A stretch of 64,000 bases of DNA from Escherichia sp. MOD1-EC7003 (GTDB taxonomy: Bacteria; Pseudomonadota; Gammaproteobacteria; Enterobacterales; Enterobacteriaceae). Of this stretch, positions 23,046 to 37,258 are shown one piece after another. A model generated the notes under the pieces. The model saw nothing but the letters and a program-made list of their open reading frames with translations, had not been told where the DNA came from and made no database searches. The translations under genes and the position numbers were made by a program. Numbering within the stretch: position 1 is the stretch's first letter; each line of letters opens with the position of its first letter. The stretch is from NCBI RefSeq assembly GCF_002965065.1, contig NZ_PTRE01000030.1, positions 43,503 through 107,502 of the forward strand, read 5' to 3'.

Positions 23046-24308
23046 TTAAAACTCTTTTCGCAGCCAACTATTGAGTCGCTTAATCCACGAGCCAACTGAT
23101 GCTGTAACACGTTTTTCTACTTCAGCTTCACCGTTAAGATGTGACTCTTTCCCGTAGTGAAGCAATCCCACCGCCGTCGAATAATACGGCTCCTGAGCAT
23201 AATCCGTTAAACCGGTAATGTTCAGCGGCGCGCCGATACGCACCTGCGTATGAAACACGCGCTGAGCACAGGCGGCAAGACCTTCGATCTGCGCTGCGCC
23301 ACCGGTTAATACAATGCCTGCCGCCAGGTGATGTTTAACCCCTTGTTGGCGAAGCTTTTCCTGCAACTGCAATATCTCTTCGTTGACCAGGTTGAGCAGC
23401 TCGGTATAGCGCGGCTCGATCACCTCTGCCAGGGTCTGACGTTGCAGACTCCGCGGTGGACGACCGCCTACGCTCGGCACTTCCACGCTCTCATCTTTTC
23501 CAACGATGGAACCCAACGCACAACCGTGGCGAACTTTAATCGCTTCGGCGTCGCTTGGCGGCGTGCCAAAGGCGTAAGCGATATCACTGGTCACGACATT
23601 GCCAGCATAAGGAATTACCTTAGTGTGGCGCAATGCCCCACCGGTATAAACGGCGATATCCATTGTACCACCACCGATATCGACAACGCAGACACCCAGT
23701 TCACGTTCATCTTCAGTCAATACCGAATAACTTGATGCCAGTCCGGCAAATATCAGTTGGTCAACTTTCAGCCCACAACGTTCAACCGCTTTGACGATGT
23801 TTTTCGCCATATCGTTATGACATGTGATCAGATGCACTTTTGCCTGCATCCGCACGCCAGAAAGCCCTACCGGATTCTTGATCCCTTCCTGATAGTCAAT
23901 CGCATACTCTTGCGGGATCACATGCAGCACACGATGCTCATCGCGCACACGCACCGATTTCGCGGTATGGACGACGTTTCCCACATCTTCTTGCGTCACT
24001 TCTTCTTCAGAAATAGGCACCATACCAATTTCATTCTGGCAGCTGATGTGCTTACCAGAAAGCGCCAGATAGACTGAAGAGATCTGACAATCTGCCATCA
24101 ATTCTGCCTGGTCAATGGCGCGTTGTACGCACTTGACCACGGATTCGAGGTCGTTCACCCCGCCTTTATCCATACCACGCGACGGGCAGCTGCCCACGCC
24201 AATGATATTGACCATACCGTCAGGCAGAACTTCCCCTACTAAAGCGGCAACCTTCGCGGTACCAATCTCCAGTCCTACTACCAGTTTTCTGTCCGTCGCC
24301 TTGATCAT
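23046..24308 (-). CDS. ftsA: Cell division protein FtsA
   Basis: Actin-like ATP-binding protein that ties FtsZ to the membrane and recruits later division proteins. The 420-residue protein has the actin-fold phosphate loops (VGLEIGTAKVAALVGE near the start, CVVDIGGGTMDIAVY near 205, IVLTGGAAQIEG near 335), the family-specific 1C domain, and a C-terminal amphipathic membrane helix SWIKRLNSWLRKEF. Its ATG at 24308 lies 2 bp after the ftsQ stop; in K-12, as I recall, the two genes overlap in ATGA, so the coupling differs slightly here. Confidence 0.98.
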   Translation of the reverse strand: MIKATDRKLVVGLEIGTAKVAALVGEVLPDGMVNIIGVGSCPSRGMDKGGVNDLESVVKCVQRAIDQAELMADCQISSVYLALSGKHISCQNEIGMVPISEEEVTQEDVGNVVHTAKSVRVRDEHRVLHVIPQEYAIDYQEGIKNPVGLSGVRMQAKVHLITCHNDMAKNIVKAVERCGLKVDQLIFAGLASSYSVLTEDERELGVCVVDIGGGTMDIAVYTGGALRHTKVIPYAGNVVTSDIAYAFGTPPSDAEAIKVRHGCALGSIVGKDESVEVPSVGGRPPRSLQRQTLAEVIEPRYTELLNLVNEEILQLQEKLRQQGVKHHLAAGIVLTGGAAQIEGLAACAQRVFHTQVRIGAPLNITGLTDYAQEPYYSTAVGLLHYGKESHLNGEAEVEKRVTASVGSWIKRLNSWLRKEF

Positions 24309-24310
24309 TG

Positions 24311-25135
24311 TTATTCTGCCTGTGCCTGATTTTGTTGCTGAGTAGATTCCTCTGGCGGCAAGGGCGCCCAGCCGACTGCCGCTCCAGAGTCATAACGCAA
24401 ATCAACGTAGCTAATCCGTTTGCCATCGGTTTGCGCCTGCTGCTGTAAAACCGGATAAAGTTCTACAAAGCGAGCCAAACGTTTCATCGTATCGCCCCGG
24501 CCAAGATTGAGCTTAATATCGTTATTCAGCGTCAACTGCCAAGAACGCCGCGCGGTCATCGCCGCTTCCTTCAGAGTAAATCTATCCTTTGCCAGCATCT
24601 GCTCCATATCGCGATAACCCTGCAACACTTCATTGGCGCTGCCTTCCGGGCCATACAACATCGGAAGCACCTGCTTACTGGTGCGATCTGGCGGCACGCT
24701 AAAGGTGTTTCCTTCGGCGTCGACCATATGTTGATCATTCCACCGCGCAATCGGCACATATTCAACCAGATGAATCTTCAATTCATCAGGCCACTGCTTT
24801 CTGACGCTCACCTGCTTAATCCACGGCAGGCGTTGTTCTATCTGCGTCTGGATGATGTTGACATCCTGGGTCATAAAGGTACCCGGCTCACCCAATGCCA
24901 GGATCGACTGCCGGATATCGTCATTACGCGTGTAGTGGCGTTCACCGGTCAACACCAGCTTTGAGAGCGGCAGGCGTTGCGCATCTTCCATCCAGCCCAA
25001 CACGACCCAGCCGCTCACCAACACTGTCGTTAAAACGGTCAGCAGGAAAAGGATCCCCGCCAGACGCGTTCCATTATTGCGGCGAGAAGAAACGTCTTCT
25101 TCGCTGTTTCGCGTGTTCAGAGCAGCCTGCGACAT
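24311..25135 (-). CDS. ftsQ: Cell division protein FtsQ, two residues short
   Basis: Bitopic inner-membrane protein that links early divisome components to FtsL/FtsB and the septal synthases. The 274-residue chain has a cytoplasmic N-terminus, one transmembrane segment (about 25-49), a POTRA domain (about 57-126, starting [15 protein letters not shown]) and a beta domain. It ends QNQAQAE, whereas K-12 FtsQ as I recall has 276 residues ending EQQ. Codon 275 is TAA in place of CAA, so the stop moves upstream of the ftsA start. The lost tail lies beyond the FtsB-binding region, so function should be intact. Confidence 0.95.
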   Translation of the reverse strand: MSQAALNTRNSEEDVSSRRNNGTRLAGILFLLTVLTTVLVSGWVVLGWMEDAQRLPLSKLVLTGERHYTRNDDIRQSILALGEPGTFMTQDVNIIQTQIEQRLPWIKQVSVRKQWPDELKIHLVEYVPIARWNDQHMVDAEGNTFSVPPDRTSKQVLPMLYGPEGSANEVLQGYRDMEQMLAKDRFTLKEAAMTARRSWQLTLNNDIKLNLGRGDTMKRLARFVELYPVLQQQAQTDGKRISYVDLRYDSGAAVGWAPLPPEESTQQQNQAQAE

Positions 25136-25136
25136 A

Positions 25137-27525
<2,389 letters not shown>

Positions 27526-27578
27526 TCTTTACGCCATTAACTTCTTACATTCATACGATGCAAAAGGCATCGCTACAA

Positions 27579-28646
27579 TTACGCCCGGGCAGCCCGGCTC
27601 ACTTCATTTGCCACTCGCTCGGTGGCATCCGGAATGGATGCAGCACGGGCGCGTTCTGCCATGGTTAATAAGGTTTCTCGCGACCACCCGGCCAGGGTGT
27701 TGGCGACCGCATCCACGGTAAGCTGTGGCTGCTCGATAATTTTGGCTGCGCCCGCTTTTTCCAGCGGTAGCGCATTCCAGTATTGCTGGCGGTCTTTATG
27801 TTGAAACGGCACAAACAACGCCGGTAGTCCCGCCGCGGCGATTTCACTCACTGTTAACGCACCGGAGCGGCAAACGACGACATCTGCCCACGCATACGCC
27901 GCCGCCATATCATCAATAAATTCCGTCACTTTATGCTGCGGTTGCCCCGCTTCGGCATATGCCTGTTCAACGATTTGTTGCGAACCTTTGCCGCTCTGAT
28001 GCCAGATAGTGACTGAATCACCCAGTTTTGCTGCGACCTGCGGCATTGTCTGGTTAAGAATGCGTGCCCCCTGAGAACCGCCCACGACCAACACACGAAC
28101 CGGACCTTCACGTCCAGCCAAACGTTGCTGTGGCAACGGCAGTGCCAGCACATCGGTACGCACCGGGTTACCGACCACTTCCGCATTAGGGAAAGCGCCT
28201 GGAAACGCCTGCATCACTTTGGTGGCAATCTTCGCCAGCCATTTATTGGTTAAGCCTGCAATACCGTTTTGCTCATGAAGTACGACCGGAATGCCTAACG
28301 ACCACGCGGCCAGGCCACCCGGACCTGATACGTAGCCGCCCATACCAAGCACCACGTCAGGTTTGTACGCTTTCATAATCGCCCGCGCCTGACGCCAGGC
28401 GTTGAAGATTCGCAGCGGCGCAGCTATCAGTGCTTTTATACCTTTTCCACGCAAACCAGAGATACGAATGAAATCAATTTCGATGCCATGTTTTGGCACT
28501 AAGTCCGCTTCCATACGATCGGCAGTCCCCAGCCAGCGAACTTGCCAACCCTGAGCCATTAGATGGTGCGCAACCGCCAGTCCCGGGAACACATGTCCAC
28601 CAGTTCCGCCGGCCATCACCATTAATCGCTTTCCTTGACCACTCAT
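27579..28646 (-). CDS. murG: UDP-GlcNAc:lipid I GlcNAc transferase MurG
   Basis: Peripheral inner-membrane glycosyltransferase that converts lipid I to lipid II. The 355-residue GT28 protein has the N-terminal glycine-rich loop [15 protein letters not shown] (about 13-27), the second G loop [12 protein letters not shown] and the UDP-GlcNAc site [23 protein letters not shown]. Its ATG overlaps the ftsW stop by 4 bp. Confidence 0.98.
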   Translation of the reverse strand: MSGQGKRLMVMAGGTGGHVFPGLAVAHHLMAQGWQVRWLGTADRMEADLVPKHGIEIDFIRISGLRGKGIKALIAAPLRIFNAWRQARAIMKAYKPDVVLGMGGYVSGPGGLAAWSLGIPVVLHEQNGIAGLTNKWLAKIATKVMQAFPGAFPNAEVVGNPVRTDVLALPLPQQRLAGREGPVRVLVVGGSQGARILNQTMPQVAAKLGDSVTIWHQSGKGSQQIVEQAYAEAGQPQHKVTEFIDDMAAAYAWADVVVCRSGALTVSEIAAAGLPALFVPFQHKDRQQYWNALPLEKAGAAKIIEQPQLTVDAVANTLAGWSRETLLTMAERARAASIPDATERVANEVSRAARA

Positions 28647-29887
28647 CGTGAACCTCGTACAAACGCCTGCGCTTTCTCCAGACGCGTTTCATAATCAATA
28701 CGCAACAGCATCATGATGGCTGTCGACATAATCAGTAAGCTCGAACCACCGTAACTGATCAGCGGCAATGTCAAACCTTTAGTCGGTAACATCCCCGCCG
28801 CCGCGCCTACGTTAACCAGCGCCTGGAAGCTAAACCAGATGCCAATGGAACAGGCGAGAAAACCGGAAAAACGGTGGTCAATTTCTAATGCTTTACGGCC
28901 AATCGACATCGCACGAAAAGCGACGAAGAATACCATTAAAAGTGCCAGCACCACACCGACATACCCCAGTTCTTCGCCGATAATGGCGAAAATAAAGTCA
29001 GTATGCGCTTCCGGCAAATACTCCAGTTTTTGTACCGAGTTACCTAAACCTTGCCCCCACAGTTCGCCGCGACCAAACGCCATCAGCGATTGCGTTAACT
29101 GATAGCCGCTGCCAAAGGGATCTTCCCACGGGTTCCAGAATGCGGTAACACGGCGAATACGATACGGTTCGGCGAGGATCAGCAACACAACCGCTGAAAT
29201 CCCCATGCCAATAATGGCAATGAACTGCCACAATTTCGCTCCCGCCAAGAACAACATCGCCAGCGTAGTCACAAACAGCAGCACCACCGTACCAAGGTCT
29301 GGCTGTGCCAGCAGTAACACTGCCAACACCAGAATCACGCCCATTGGTTTCAGGAAGCCACGCAGGTTATTACGCACTTCGTCGCCTTTACGCACCAGAT
29401 AGTTGGCGATATAGCAAAACAGCGACAGCTTGGTTAGCTCCGCAGGCTGGATACGTAGCAAGCCGAGATCGATCCAACGCGATGCGCCTTTAACCGAGCT
29501 ACCCACCACCAGCACAATCATCAGCAGGATGATTGATCCGAGCAACATCGTGGCACTGTAGCGTTGCCAGAACTCCATCGGCAGACGCAGCGTAATGATC
29601 GCCAGAATGAATGCCATGATCAGATAGACGCCATCACGCTTCGCGAAGAAGAACGGATCGTTGGTTAAGCGTTGCCCAATAGGCATTGACGCCGAGGTCA
29701 CCATGATAAAGCCGATCGCTGCGAGGCCGAAAGTCAGCCAAACCAGCGTGCGATCGTACATGATCAGGCTGTCGGTATCTTTTTCCCGCGAGCCCATCAC
29801 CCAGCCTTTCAGCGCCGTAAAGATCCATACCAGAATACTGAATCCTGGCAGGCGCGGCATTTTCAGGCGAGGGAGAGATAAACGCAT
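28643..29887 (-). CDS. ftsW: Septal peptidoglycan glycosyltransferase FtsW
   Basis: SEDS-family polytopic membrane polymerase that builds septal glycan from lipid II together with FtsI. The 414-residue protein has about ten transmembrane segments and the SEDS motif with catalytic Asp in [18 protein letters not shown] (near 292-309). I chose the ATG at 29887, which shares its A with the murD stop (TGATG); a TTG three bases upstream would add one codon. Confidence 0.97.
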   Translation of the reverse strand: MRLSLPRLKMPRLPGFSILVWIFTALKGWVMGSREKDTDSLIMYDRTLVWLTFGLAAIGFIMVTSASMPIGQRLTNDPFFFAKRDGVYLIMAFILAIITLRLPMEFWQRYSATMLLGSIILLMIVLVVGSSVKGASRWIDLGLLRIQPAELTKLSLFCYIANYLVRKGDEVRNNLRGFLKPMGVILVLAVLLLAQPDLGTVVLLFVTTLAMLFLAGAKLWQFIAIIGMGISAVVLLILAEPYRIRRVTAFWNPWEDPFGSGYQLTQSLMAFGRGELWGQGLGNSVQKLEYLPEAHTDFIFAIIGEELGYVGVVLALLMVFFVAFRAMSIGRKALEIDHRFSGFLACSIGIWFSFQALVNVGAAAGMLPTKGLTLPLISYGGSSLLIMSTAIMMLLRIDYETRLEKAQAFVRGSR

Positions 29888-31203
29888 CAACCTAACTCCT
29901 TCGCCAGACGGGCAAACTCATTGCCTCGTTGTTCAAAGTTCTTGAATTGATCAAGGCTGGCACAGGCCGGAGAGAGCAGAACCATATCACCTGGCTGAAC
30001 ACGCGAAGCCAGTAAGCGCATCGCCTGTTCCATGGTTTCGGTTTGTTCTGCCACTTCTGGGCGTAGCGCCGCCAGTTGCACGCCGTCACGGCCAAAACAA
30101 TACAGACGAACGTTATCGCCATTCAGATAGCGCGCCAGTGGGCTGAAGTCTGCCGATTTACCATCGCCGCCCAGCAACAAATGTAGCGTGCCGTCTACGT
30201 GCAGGCCATTCAGCGCCGCTTCCGTACTGCCGACGTTGGTCGCTTTTGAATCGTTAATCCAGCGTACGCCATTGTGCTCCAGCACGACTTCAAAGCGATG
30301 CGGCAGACCGGTGAACGTGGTTAACGCTTTCAGGCTGCTGGCACGCGGTAACCCTGCGGCATCTGCCAGCGCCAGCGCCGCCAGCGCATTGGTGTAGTTA
30401 TGCTGCCCGGAAAGTTTCATCTCTTTCACGTTCAGCACTTTCTCGCCTTTCACCCGCAGCCAGGTTTCACCCTGCTGATGATTCAGGTGATAGTCACCCA
30501 TGTTGACGCCAAAGCTGACGCAACATTCATCCGCACCGCGAATCGGCATTGTTAAGGCATCATCGGCATTAACCACGCAAACTTTCGCGTTTTCGTAAAT
30601 GCGCAACTTTGCCGCACGGTACTGTTGTAAACCGAATGGATAGCGATCCATATGATCTTCAGTCACGTTCAGAATGGTCGCTGCTACCGCCTGCAAACTG
30701 GAAGTAGTTTCCAGCTGAAAACTCGACAGTTCCAGCACGTACAGTTCGCACTCATCATCCAGCAGCATCAACGCTGGCAGGCCAATATTGCCCCCCACAC
30801 CAACGTTAACCCCCGCCGCTTTCGCCATTTCCCCCACTAGCGTGGTGACCGTGCTTTTGCCGTTAGAACCGGTAATCGCCACAATCGGTGCTTGTGCTTC
30901 TCGGCAGAACAGCTCGATATCGCCAACGATTTCGATTCCGGCATCAGCGGCAGCGCTTAAGGAAGGATGCGCCAGCGCAATACCGGGACTGGCGACAATC
31001 AGATCTGCCGCCATCAGCCATTCATCATTGAGGCCGCCCGTGTGGCGTTCTACGGCTTCGGGTAATTTATCCAGACCAGGCGGTGTCATCCGCGTATCCA
31101 TGACGCGCGGCGTCACACCGCGAGCGAGGAAAAAGTCCACGCAAGAAAGCCCGGTGAGGCCCAGGCCGATAATGACGACATTTTTACCCTGGTAATCAGC
31201 CAT
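29887..31203 (-). CDS. murD: UDP-MurNAc-L-alanine:D-glutamate ligase
   Basis: Adds D-glutamate in the second Mur ligase step. The 438-residue protein has the uracil-binding N-terminal fold ([17 protein letters not shown]), the P-loop [12 protein letters not shown] (about 111-122), the carbamylated-Lys region and the C-terminal domain ([17 protein letters not shown]). It lies 2 bp after mraY and shares one base with ftsW. Confidence 0.98.
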   Translation of the reverse strand: MADYQGKNVVIIGLGLTGLSCVDFFLARGVTPRVMDTRMTPPGLDKLPEAVERHTGGLNDEWLMAADLIVASPGIALAHPSLSAAADAGIEIVGDIELFCREAQAPIVAITGSNGKSTVTTLVGEMAKAAGVNVGVGGNIGLPALMLLDDECELYVLELSSFQLETTSSLQAVAATILNVTEDHMDRYPFGLQQYRAAKLRIYENAKVCVVNADDALTMPIRGADECCVSFGVNMGDYHLNHQQGETWLRVKGEKVLNVKEMKLSGQHNYTNALAALALADAAGLPRASSLKALTTFTGLPHRFEVVLEHNGVRWINDSKATNVGSTEAALNGLHVDGTLHLLLGGDGKSADFSPLARYLNGDNVRLYCFGRDGVQLAALRPEVAEQTETMEQAMRLLASRVQPGDMVLLSPACASLDQFKNFEQRGNEFARLAKELG

Positions 31204-31205
31204 GA

Positions 31206-32288
31206 TTAACGTACCTTCAGCGTTGCCAGACCAATCAGGACCAGCATCAGCGAAATAATCCAGAAACGCACAATGACGCGCGGTTCCGGCCAGCCTTTCA
31301 GTTCATAGTGGTGATGAATCGGCGCCATGCGGAAAATACGTTGTCCGCGCAGTTTAAAGGAGCCGACCTGCAGGATGACGGAAAGCGTTTCTACCACGAA
31401 CACGCCCCCCATAATCACCAGCAGGAATTCCTGACGTAGCAGTACGGCGATAATGCCTAACGCACCACCTAACGCCAGCGAACCGACATCGCCCATAAAG
31501 ACCTGCGCCGGATAGGTGTTAAACCACAGGAAGCCCAGCCCAGCCCCGACTATCGCGGTACAGACAATGACCAGTTCCCCGGCGTGTCGCAGATACGGTA
31601 TGTGTAAATAGCTGGCAAAGTTCATGTTGCCAGTCGCCCATGCCACCAGCGCAAAACCACCGGCGACAAATACGGTCGGCATAATTGCCAGACCGTCGAG
31701 ACCATCGGTCAGGTTTACCGCGTTGCCAGTCCCCACAATGACGAAGTAAGCCAACAGAATGTAGAACAGCCCCAGTTGCGGCATCACATCTTTAAAGAAC
31801 GGGACCACCAACTGCGTTGCGGGTGTGTCTTTCCCGGCAAGGTACAGCGCGAAGGCGACACCCAGCGCAATGACCGACATCCAGAAGTATTTCCAGCGAG
31901 CGATCAACCCTTTGGTATCTTTACGCACCACTTTGCGATAGTCATCGACAAAGCCAATAACACCGTAACCTACCAGCACCACCAACACACACCAGACGTA
32001 CGGATTGGACGGGTAAGCCCACAGCAGCACGGAGATCACAATCGCTGTCAGGATCATAATCCCGCCCATGGTCGGCGTACCGCGCTTGCTGAAATGTGAT
32101 TCTGGGCCGTCGTTACGCACCACCTGGCCAAAGGAAAGTTTTTGCAAATGAGCAATCATACGCGGGCCCATCCACAATGAGATGAACAGTGCGGTCAGCA
32201 GGCTGACGATGGCGCGAAACGTCAGATAGGAAAAGACGTTAAAGCCGGAATAATATTTGACCAAATGTTCGGCCAGCCAAACTAACAT
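31206..32288 (-). CDS. mraY: Phospho-MurNAc-pentapeptide transferase MraY
   Basis: Integral membrane enzyme that moves phospho-MurNAc-pentapeptide onto undecaprenyl phosphate, making lipid I. The 360-residue protein has ten predicted membrane segments, the aspartate pair in FVDDYRKV (about 114-121), [11 protein letters not shown] near 255-267, and the [12 protein letters not shown] motif near 322-333. It overlaps murF by 7 bp. Confidence 0.98.
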
Positions 32289-33640
32289 GTCCCATTCTCC
32301 TGTAAAGCGCGTACTACCTCTTCCATGGCGGCACTACGTGAACCCTTAACTAAAATCGTAATTACCTGTTGCTCAGCAATCAGTGATTTAAGATGCGCGA
32401 TAAGCGCGGTTTTATCGGCAAAATGTTCGCCAACGCCGCTGGCGGTGCTGATAGCATGGCTTTGTTTACCCACGCTTAACACGCAGTCAATACCAGCGGC
32501 CTTCGCCGCTTCGCCCACCTGTACGTGGCAAGCTTCGCTTTCAGCGCCCAGTTCTGCCATATCGCCCACCACCAGCACGCGGTAGCCTGGCATTTCAGCC
32601 AGTACCTGGACTGCTGCGGTCATCGAACCGACATTGGCGTTGTAGGAGTCGTCGAGCAGCAACTGGTTTTCTGTCAGTTGGATGGGGAACAGACGGCCTG
32701 GAACAGCTTTCAGATTTGCCAGCCCTGCTTTGATAGCATCAAGCGTTGCGCCCACGGACATAGAGAGCGCGGCGGCTGCCAGCGCATTCGCAATATTGTG
32801 ACGCCCCGGCAACGGCAGCAGAACATCAACGCTACCCGTTGGGGTTTGTAGCGTAAATTCCGTACCGTGCGAAGTCACATGGATATTGTTGGCGGTGAAA
32901 TCGCTATTGGCGGCATTGGGTGAGAAACGCCACACTTTGCGTGAGCCAATTACGCTCTGCCAGTTCAGCCAGTCGTTGTTGTCGGCGTTCATAATGGCGA
33001 TACCGTTTTCCGGCAGGCCGCTAAAGATTTCGCCTTTCGCTTTTGCCACGCCAGCCAAAGAGCCGAAACCTTCCAGGTGCGCCGCCGCCAGGTTGTTGAC
33101 CAGCGCCGCTTCCGGGCGAGTCAGACTAACAGTCCAGGCAATTTCGCCCTGATGGTTCGCGCCAAGTTCAATAACTGCGTAATCATATTCCGGCGTTAAG
33201 CGCAGCAGCGTCATCGGTACGCCGATGTCATTGTTGAGATTACCTGCCGTATAAAGCGTGTTGCCGCACTGGCTTAAAATCGCCGCCGTCATCTCTTTTA
33301 CGGAGGTTTTGCCGGAGGACCCCGTCAGAGCGACCACGCGCGCCGGAACTTGCTGGCGAACCCACGCAGCCAGTTCGCCAAACGCCAGACGCGTATCCTT
33401 GACGATTAACTGCGGCAGATCGATATCAAGAGGACGGCTGACCAGTAGTGCGCCCGCGCCTCCCGCTTTCGCCTGGTCGGCAAAATCATGGGCATCGAAA
33501 CGTTCGCCTTTCAGGGCCACGAACAGGCAGCCCGGCGTCAGTTTTCGCGTGTCAGTGGTTACCGCATCAAGGGTAATATCTGCCCCTTTTAGTTCACCGT
33601 TGAGAATATCGGTAAGTTGGCTAAGGGTTACGCTAATCAT
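32282..33640 (-). CDS. murF: UDP-MurNAc-tripeptide:D-Ala-D-Ala ligase
   Basis: Last cytoplasmic Mur ligase; adds D-Ala-D-Ala. The 452-residue protein has the N-terminal UDP-substrate domain, the P-loop [12 protein letters not shown] (about 106-117), and the central [11 protein letters not shown] and C-terminal [13 protein letters not shown] motifs. Start and stop overlap murE (4 bp) and mraY (7 bp). Confidence 0.98.
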
Positions 33641-35124
33641 GCGATCACCCCCAGCAGACGCGCCACCGTGACGCGATCGGAGTAGTCCAGGCGCTGATTG
33701 CCAACAATCTGGTAATCTTCATGGCCTTTACCCGCGAGCAGCACCACATCATTCTCTTTAGCCTGCATAACGGCGCAAGTCACCGCTTCAGCACGGCCTT
33801 CCATCACTTTGGCATGTCCGGCGTCCAGCATTCCCGCCAGAATATCGTTGATGATGGCTCGCGGTTCTTCGGTGCGCGGGTTATCGTCCGTTACCACCGC
33901 TACGTCAGCAAACTCTTCAGCAATTGCGCCCATCAGTGGACGTTTGCCTTTATCACGATCGCCACCACAGCCAAAGACGCACCACAGCTTGCCCGCACAG
34001 TGCAGGCGAGCCGCCTGTAAGGCTTTTTCCAGTGCATCCGGCGTATGCGCGTAATCCACCACCACCGTCGGTTTGCCTGGCGCAGTGAACACTTCCATAC
34101 GTCCGCAAACCGGTTGCAGACGAGCAGCGGTTTTCAGCAGATCAGCCAGTGGATAGCCCAGCGCCAGCAGTGTCGCCAGCGCGAGCAGCAGGTTGCTGAC
34201 GTTAAAAGCGCCCATCAGGCGGCTTTCAATTTCGCCATCGCCCCAGCTTGAGCTAAAGCGAATAGTCGCACCGCTGTCGTGATAGTTCACTTCGTTCGCT
34301 TTCAGCCAGCGCCCGTGACAGTTCGGATTGATATGTTCTTCCATTGATACCGCAACTGCGTCCGGCAGTTTTGCCAGCCAGCGACGGCCCACTGCATCGT
34401 CGGCGTTAATAATTGCCTGACCGCAATGATGTTCAGAATAAAGCAGCCATTTCGCTGCTTCGTAGTGTTCCATATCACCATGATAATCAAGGTGATCGCG
34501 GCTTAAGTTGGTAAAAACTGACGCCGCAAATTTCAATGCCGCCACACGGTGCTGTACCAGCCCGTGGGAGGAAACTTCCATTGCGCAAAAAGTCGCGCCC
34601 TGATCCACCAGCCCCGCCAGCTCATGCTGAACATCGACTGCCGAACCAGTGGTATTTTCTGTCGGGATCACTTTCCCCAGCAGACCATTACCTACAGTGC
34701 CCATCACCGCGCTGGTTTCGCCAAGCAGTTGGCACCACTGCGCCAGAAGCTGGGTCGTCGTAGTTTTGCCGTTGGTGCCCGTTACGCCCACGAGACGTAA
34801 ATTGTCAGAGGGTTCATGGTAAAAGCGGCCCGCCAGTGCAGATAAACGCTCATTGAGCTGGCTGAGATAGATGACCGGTACGCCGTGCATTTCACGGATT
34901 TCACCGTCGGTCGCCTCATCTTTCGCCTCTGCAATAATGGCAGCCACACCTTGCGCTATCGCCTGCGGGATATATCGACGCCCGTCCGCCTGATGACCTA
35001 CTACAGCTACAAAGAGATCGCCCGCCGCAGCCACACGGCTGTCGAGTGTCATCTCTCGCAGTGCTCGCGAAGGTGCGTCTGGCACCCACGGAGCAAGAAG
35101 GTCGCGCAAATTACGATCTGCCAC
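33637..35124 (-). CDS. murE: UDP-MurNAc-tripeptide synthetase (meso-DAP adding)
   Basis: Adds meso-diaminopimelate as the third residue of the stem peptide. The 495-residue protein has the P-loop [12 protein letters not shown] (about 114-125) and the [12 protein letters not shown] segment whose DNPR motif marks specificity for diaminopimelate rather than lysine, as expected for a Gram-negative. It overlaps ftsI by 14 bp. Confidence 0.98.
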
Positions 35125-36877
35125 CTGTCCCCTCGCCTTGATTAATCACAAATTCATTTTTATCGCCCGTTGTCAGCGCATCCGGCTCGATGTTCATGGT
35201 ACGCAATACGCCGCCCATGATGGCACCAAAGACCGGTGCGGAAACGGCGCCGCCGTAGTATTTACCCGCCTGCGGATCGTTGATAACAACAACCAGTGCG
35301 AAGCGCGGCTGACTCGCAGGCGCAACGCCTGCGGTATAAGCAATATATTTATTAATGTAGCGACCGTCCGGCCCAACCTTTTTCGCAGTACCGGTTTTAA
35401 TGGCGATACGATAGCCTTTAATCGCCGCCTTCACGCCGCCGCCGCCCGGTAGCGCCACGCTTTCCATCATATGCACCACAGTGCGGACAATGGATTCCGG
35501 GAAGACACATTCACCGGGAACCGGGGGGTCAACTTTGGTAATCGACAGCGGGCGATAGATACCGTAGCTGCCGATAGTTGCGTAGACTCGTGCTAACTGT
35601 AACGGTGTTACCATTAGCCCGTAGCCGAAAGAGAAGGTGGCCCTCTCTATGTCAGACCACCGTTGTTTTTGAGGATATAAGCCACTGCGTTCTCCGACCA
35701 ACCCCAAATTGGTCGCTTTTCCCAGTCCAAAACGTGAGTAAGTATCTACTAACGCTGAGGACGGCATCGCTAACGCCAGCTTGGATACACCGACGTTACT
35801 CGACTTCTGTAATACCCCGGTCAGGGTTAATTCGCTGTAGCGTGCCACGTCTTTGATTTCGTGGCCGTTAATTCGATAAGGAACGGTATTCAGTACCGAG
35901 TTTTCCCGCACCACGCCACGTTGCAAGGCGGTCATCACCACCATCGGTTTGACCGTTGAGCCAGGTTCAAACACGTCGGTGATGGTACGGTTACGCATCG
36001 CCTCTTTCGGCGTGCCACTCAGATTGTTTGGGTTATATGACGGGCTGTTAGCCATCGCCAGCACTTCACCGGTGTTGACATCCACCAGCACGGCGCTACC
36101 GGATTCAGCCTTGTTAAAGGCTACCGCGTTGTTCAGTTCGCGATAAACCAGCGCCTGCAGGCGTTCATCAATGCTCAACGCAAGGTTGTGCGCGGCCTGG
36201 CTGTCGGTAGAAGAAATATCTTCAATTACACGACCATAGCGGTCTTTACGCACAATACGTTCGCCCGGTTGCCCGGTAAGCCATTTATCAAAACTCTTCT
36301 CGACGCCCTCAATCCCCTGGCTATCGACGTTGGTAAAGCCGATGAGGTGAGCGGTCACTTCGCCGGACGGATAATAACGGCGAGATTCTTCACGCAGATG
36401 AATCCCCGGCAGTTTCAGTTTTTTGATGTAGTCTGCCATGTCAGGGTTTACCTGACGCGCCAGATAAATAAAGCGCCCTTTCGGGTTGGCGTTAATGCGT
36501 GCTGAGAGCTGATCCAATGGAATGTTGAGCGCGTTAGCCAGCGCCTTCCAACGGTCACCGACGCTGATACCGCCAGCGTCATGCACTTCTTTCGGGTCGG
36601 CCCAGATCGCTTTTACTGGCACACTCACCGCTAACGGGCGACCAGAACGGTCAGTAATCATGCCGCGGGAGGTAGAGACTTGCTGAACGCGAAGGGAGCG
36701 CATATCCCCCTCTTTCACCAGCATATCCGGGGAGATAACTTGTAACCACGCTACGCGTCCGAGCAGAAAAGCCAGCGCCAGAAGAATACAGCCGCATAAC
36801 AACGCAAAACGCCAACTGATAAAGTTGGCATGTTCTTCCTGACGTTTTGGTTTCTGCGTTTTCGCCGCTGCTTTCAT
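35111..36877 (-). CDS. ftsI: Septal transpeptidase FtsI (PBP3)
   Basis: Class B penicillin-binding protein, the crosslinking partner of FtsW at the septum and target of aztreonam and cephalexin. The 588-residue protein has a transmembrane anchor (about 24-42), a pedestal domain, and the transpeptidase triad: STVK with Ser307 in [13 protein letters not shown] near 359, and KTGTAKK near 494-500. The loop after SSN reads as a normal form; I see no YRIN- or YRIK-type insertion linked to beta-lactam resistance near YRINGHEI beyond the ordinary sequence (see rejected items). The C-terminal tail past about V577 is normally removed by Prc. Confidence 0.98.
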
Positions 36878-36892
36878 GCGTCGCGTTTATCC

Positions 36893-37258
36893 TTATTTTT
36901 GCACTACGATATTTTCTTGTGACGGATCAACATGCTGCATTTGCAGCTTTTCCGTAGCAATCCTTTCCACCCGGCTATGGTCGCCGAGCGCATTCTCTTC
37001 AAGGATCAGATTGCGCCATTCAATGTCTAAAGCATCTCGCTCCAGCACCAATTGTTCGCGCTGAGCGGTTAGTAAACGGGTATGGTGCGCCGTGGTCACC
37101 ACGGTCACCGCTGTCAAAATAATGCAAATGAACAGGCAGAGTGGCAGCTTCCCAAATCGCAAAAGATCGTCACCGATAACCCCAGGCAATGCATGGCGCT
37201 CGTGGCTTCCCATCGATCCTTTAACTTTGCTTAGAGCTTCTGTCACTCTGCTGATCAT
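36893..37258 (-). CDS. ftsL: Cell division protein FtsL
   Basis: Small bitopic membrane protein that forms the FtsQLB complex and signals FtsWI activation. The 121-residue chain has a cytoplasmic tail (about 1-36), one membrane segment ([20 protein letters not shown]) and a periplasmic coiled coil with leucine heptads (about 60-100). Start ATG at 37258 overlaps the rsmH stop by 4 bp. Confidence 0.97.

Noticed and set aside
35800..35900. Possible YRIN/YRIK-type resistance insertion in FtsI
   Set aside because: The [10 protein letters not shown] stretch is the ordinary E. coli sequence; resistance alleles repeat the YRIN or YRIK residues after position 333, and no repeated copy is present here.
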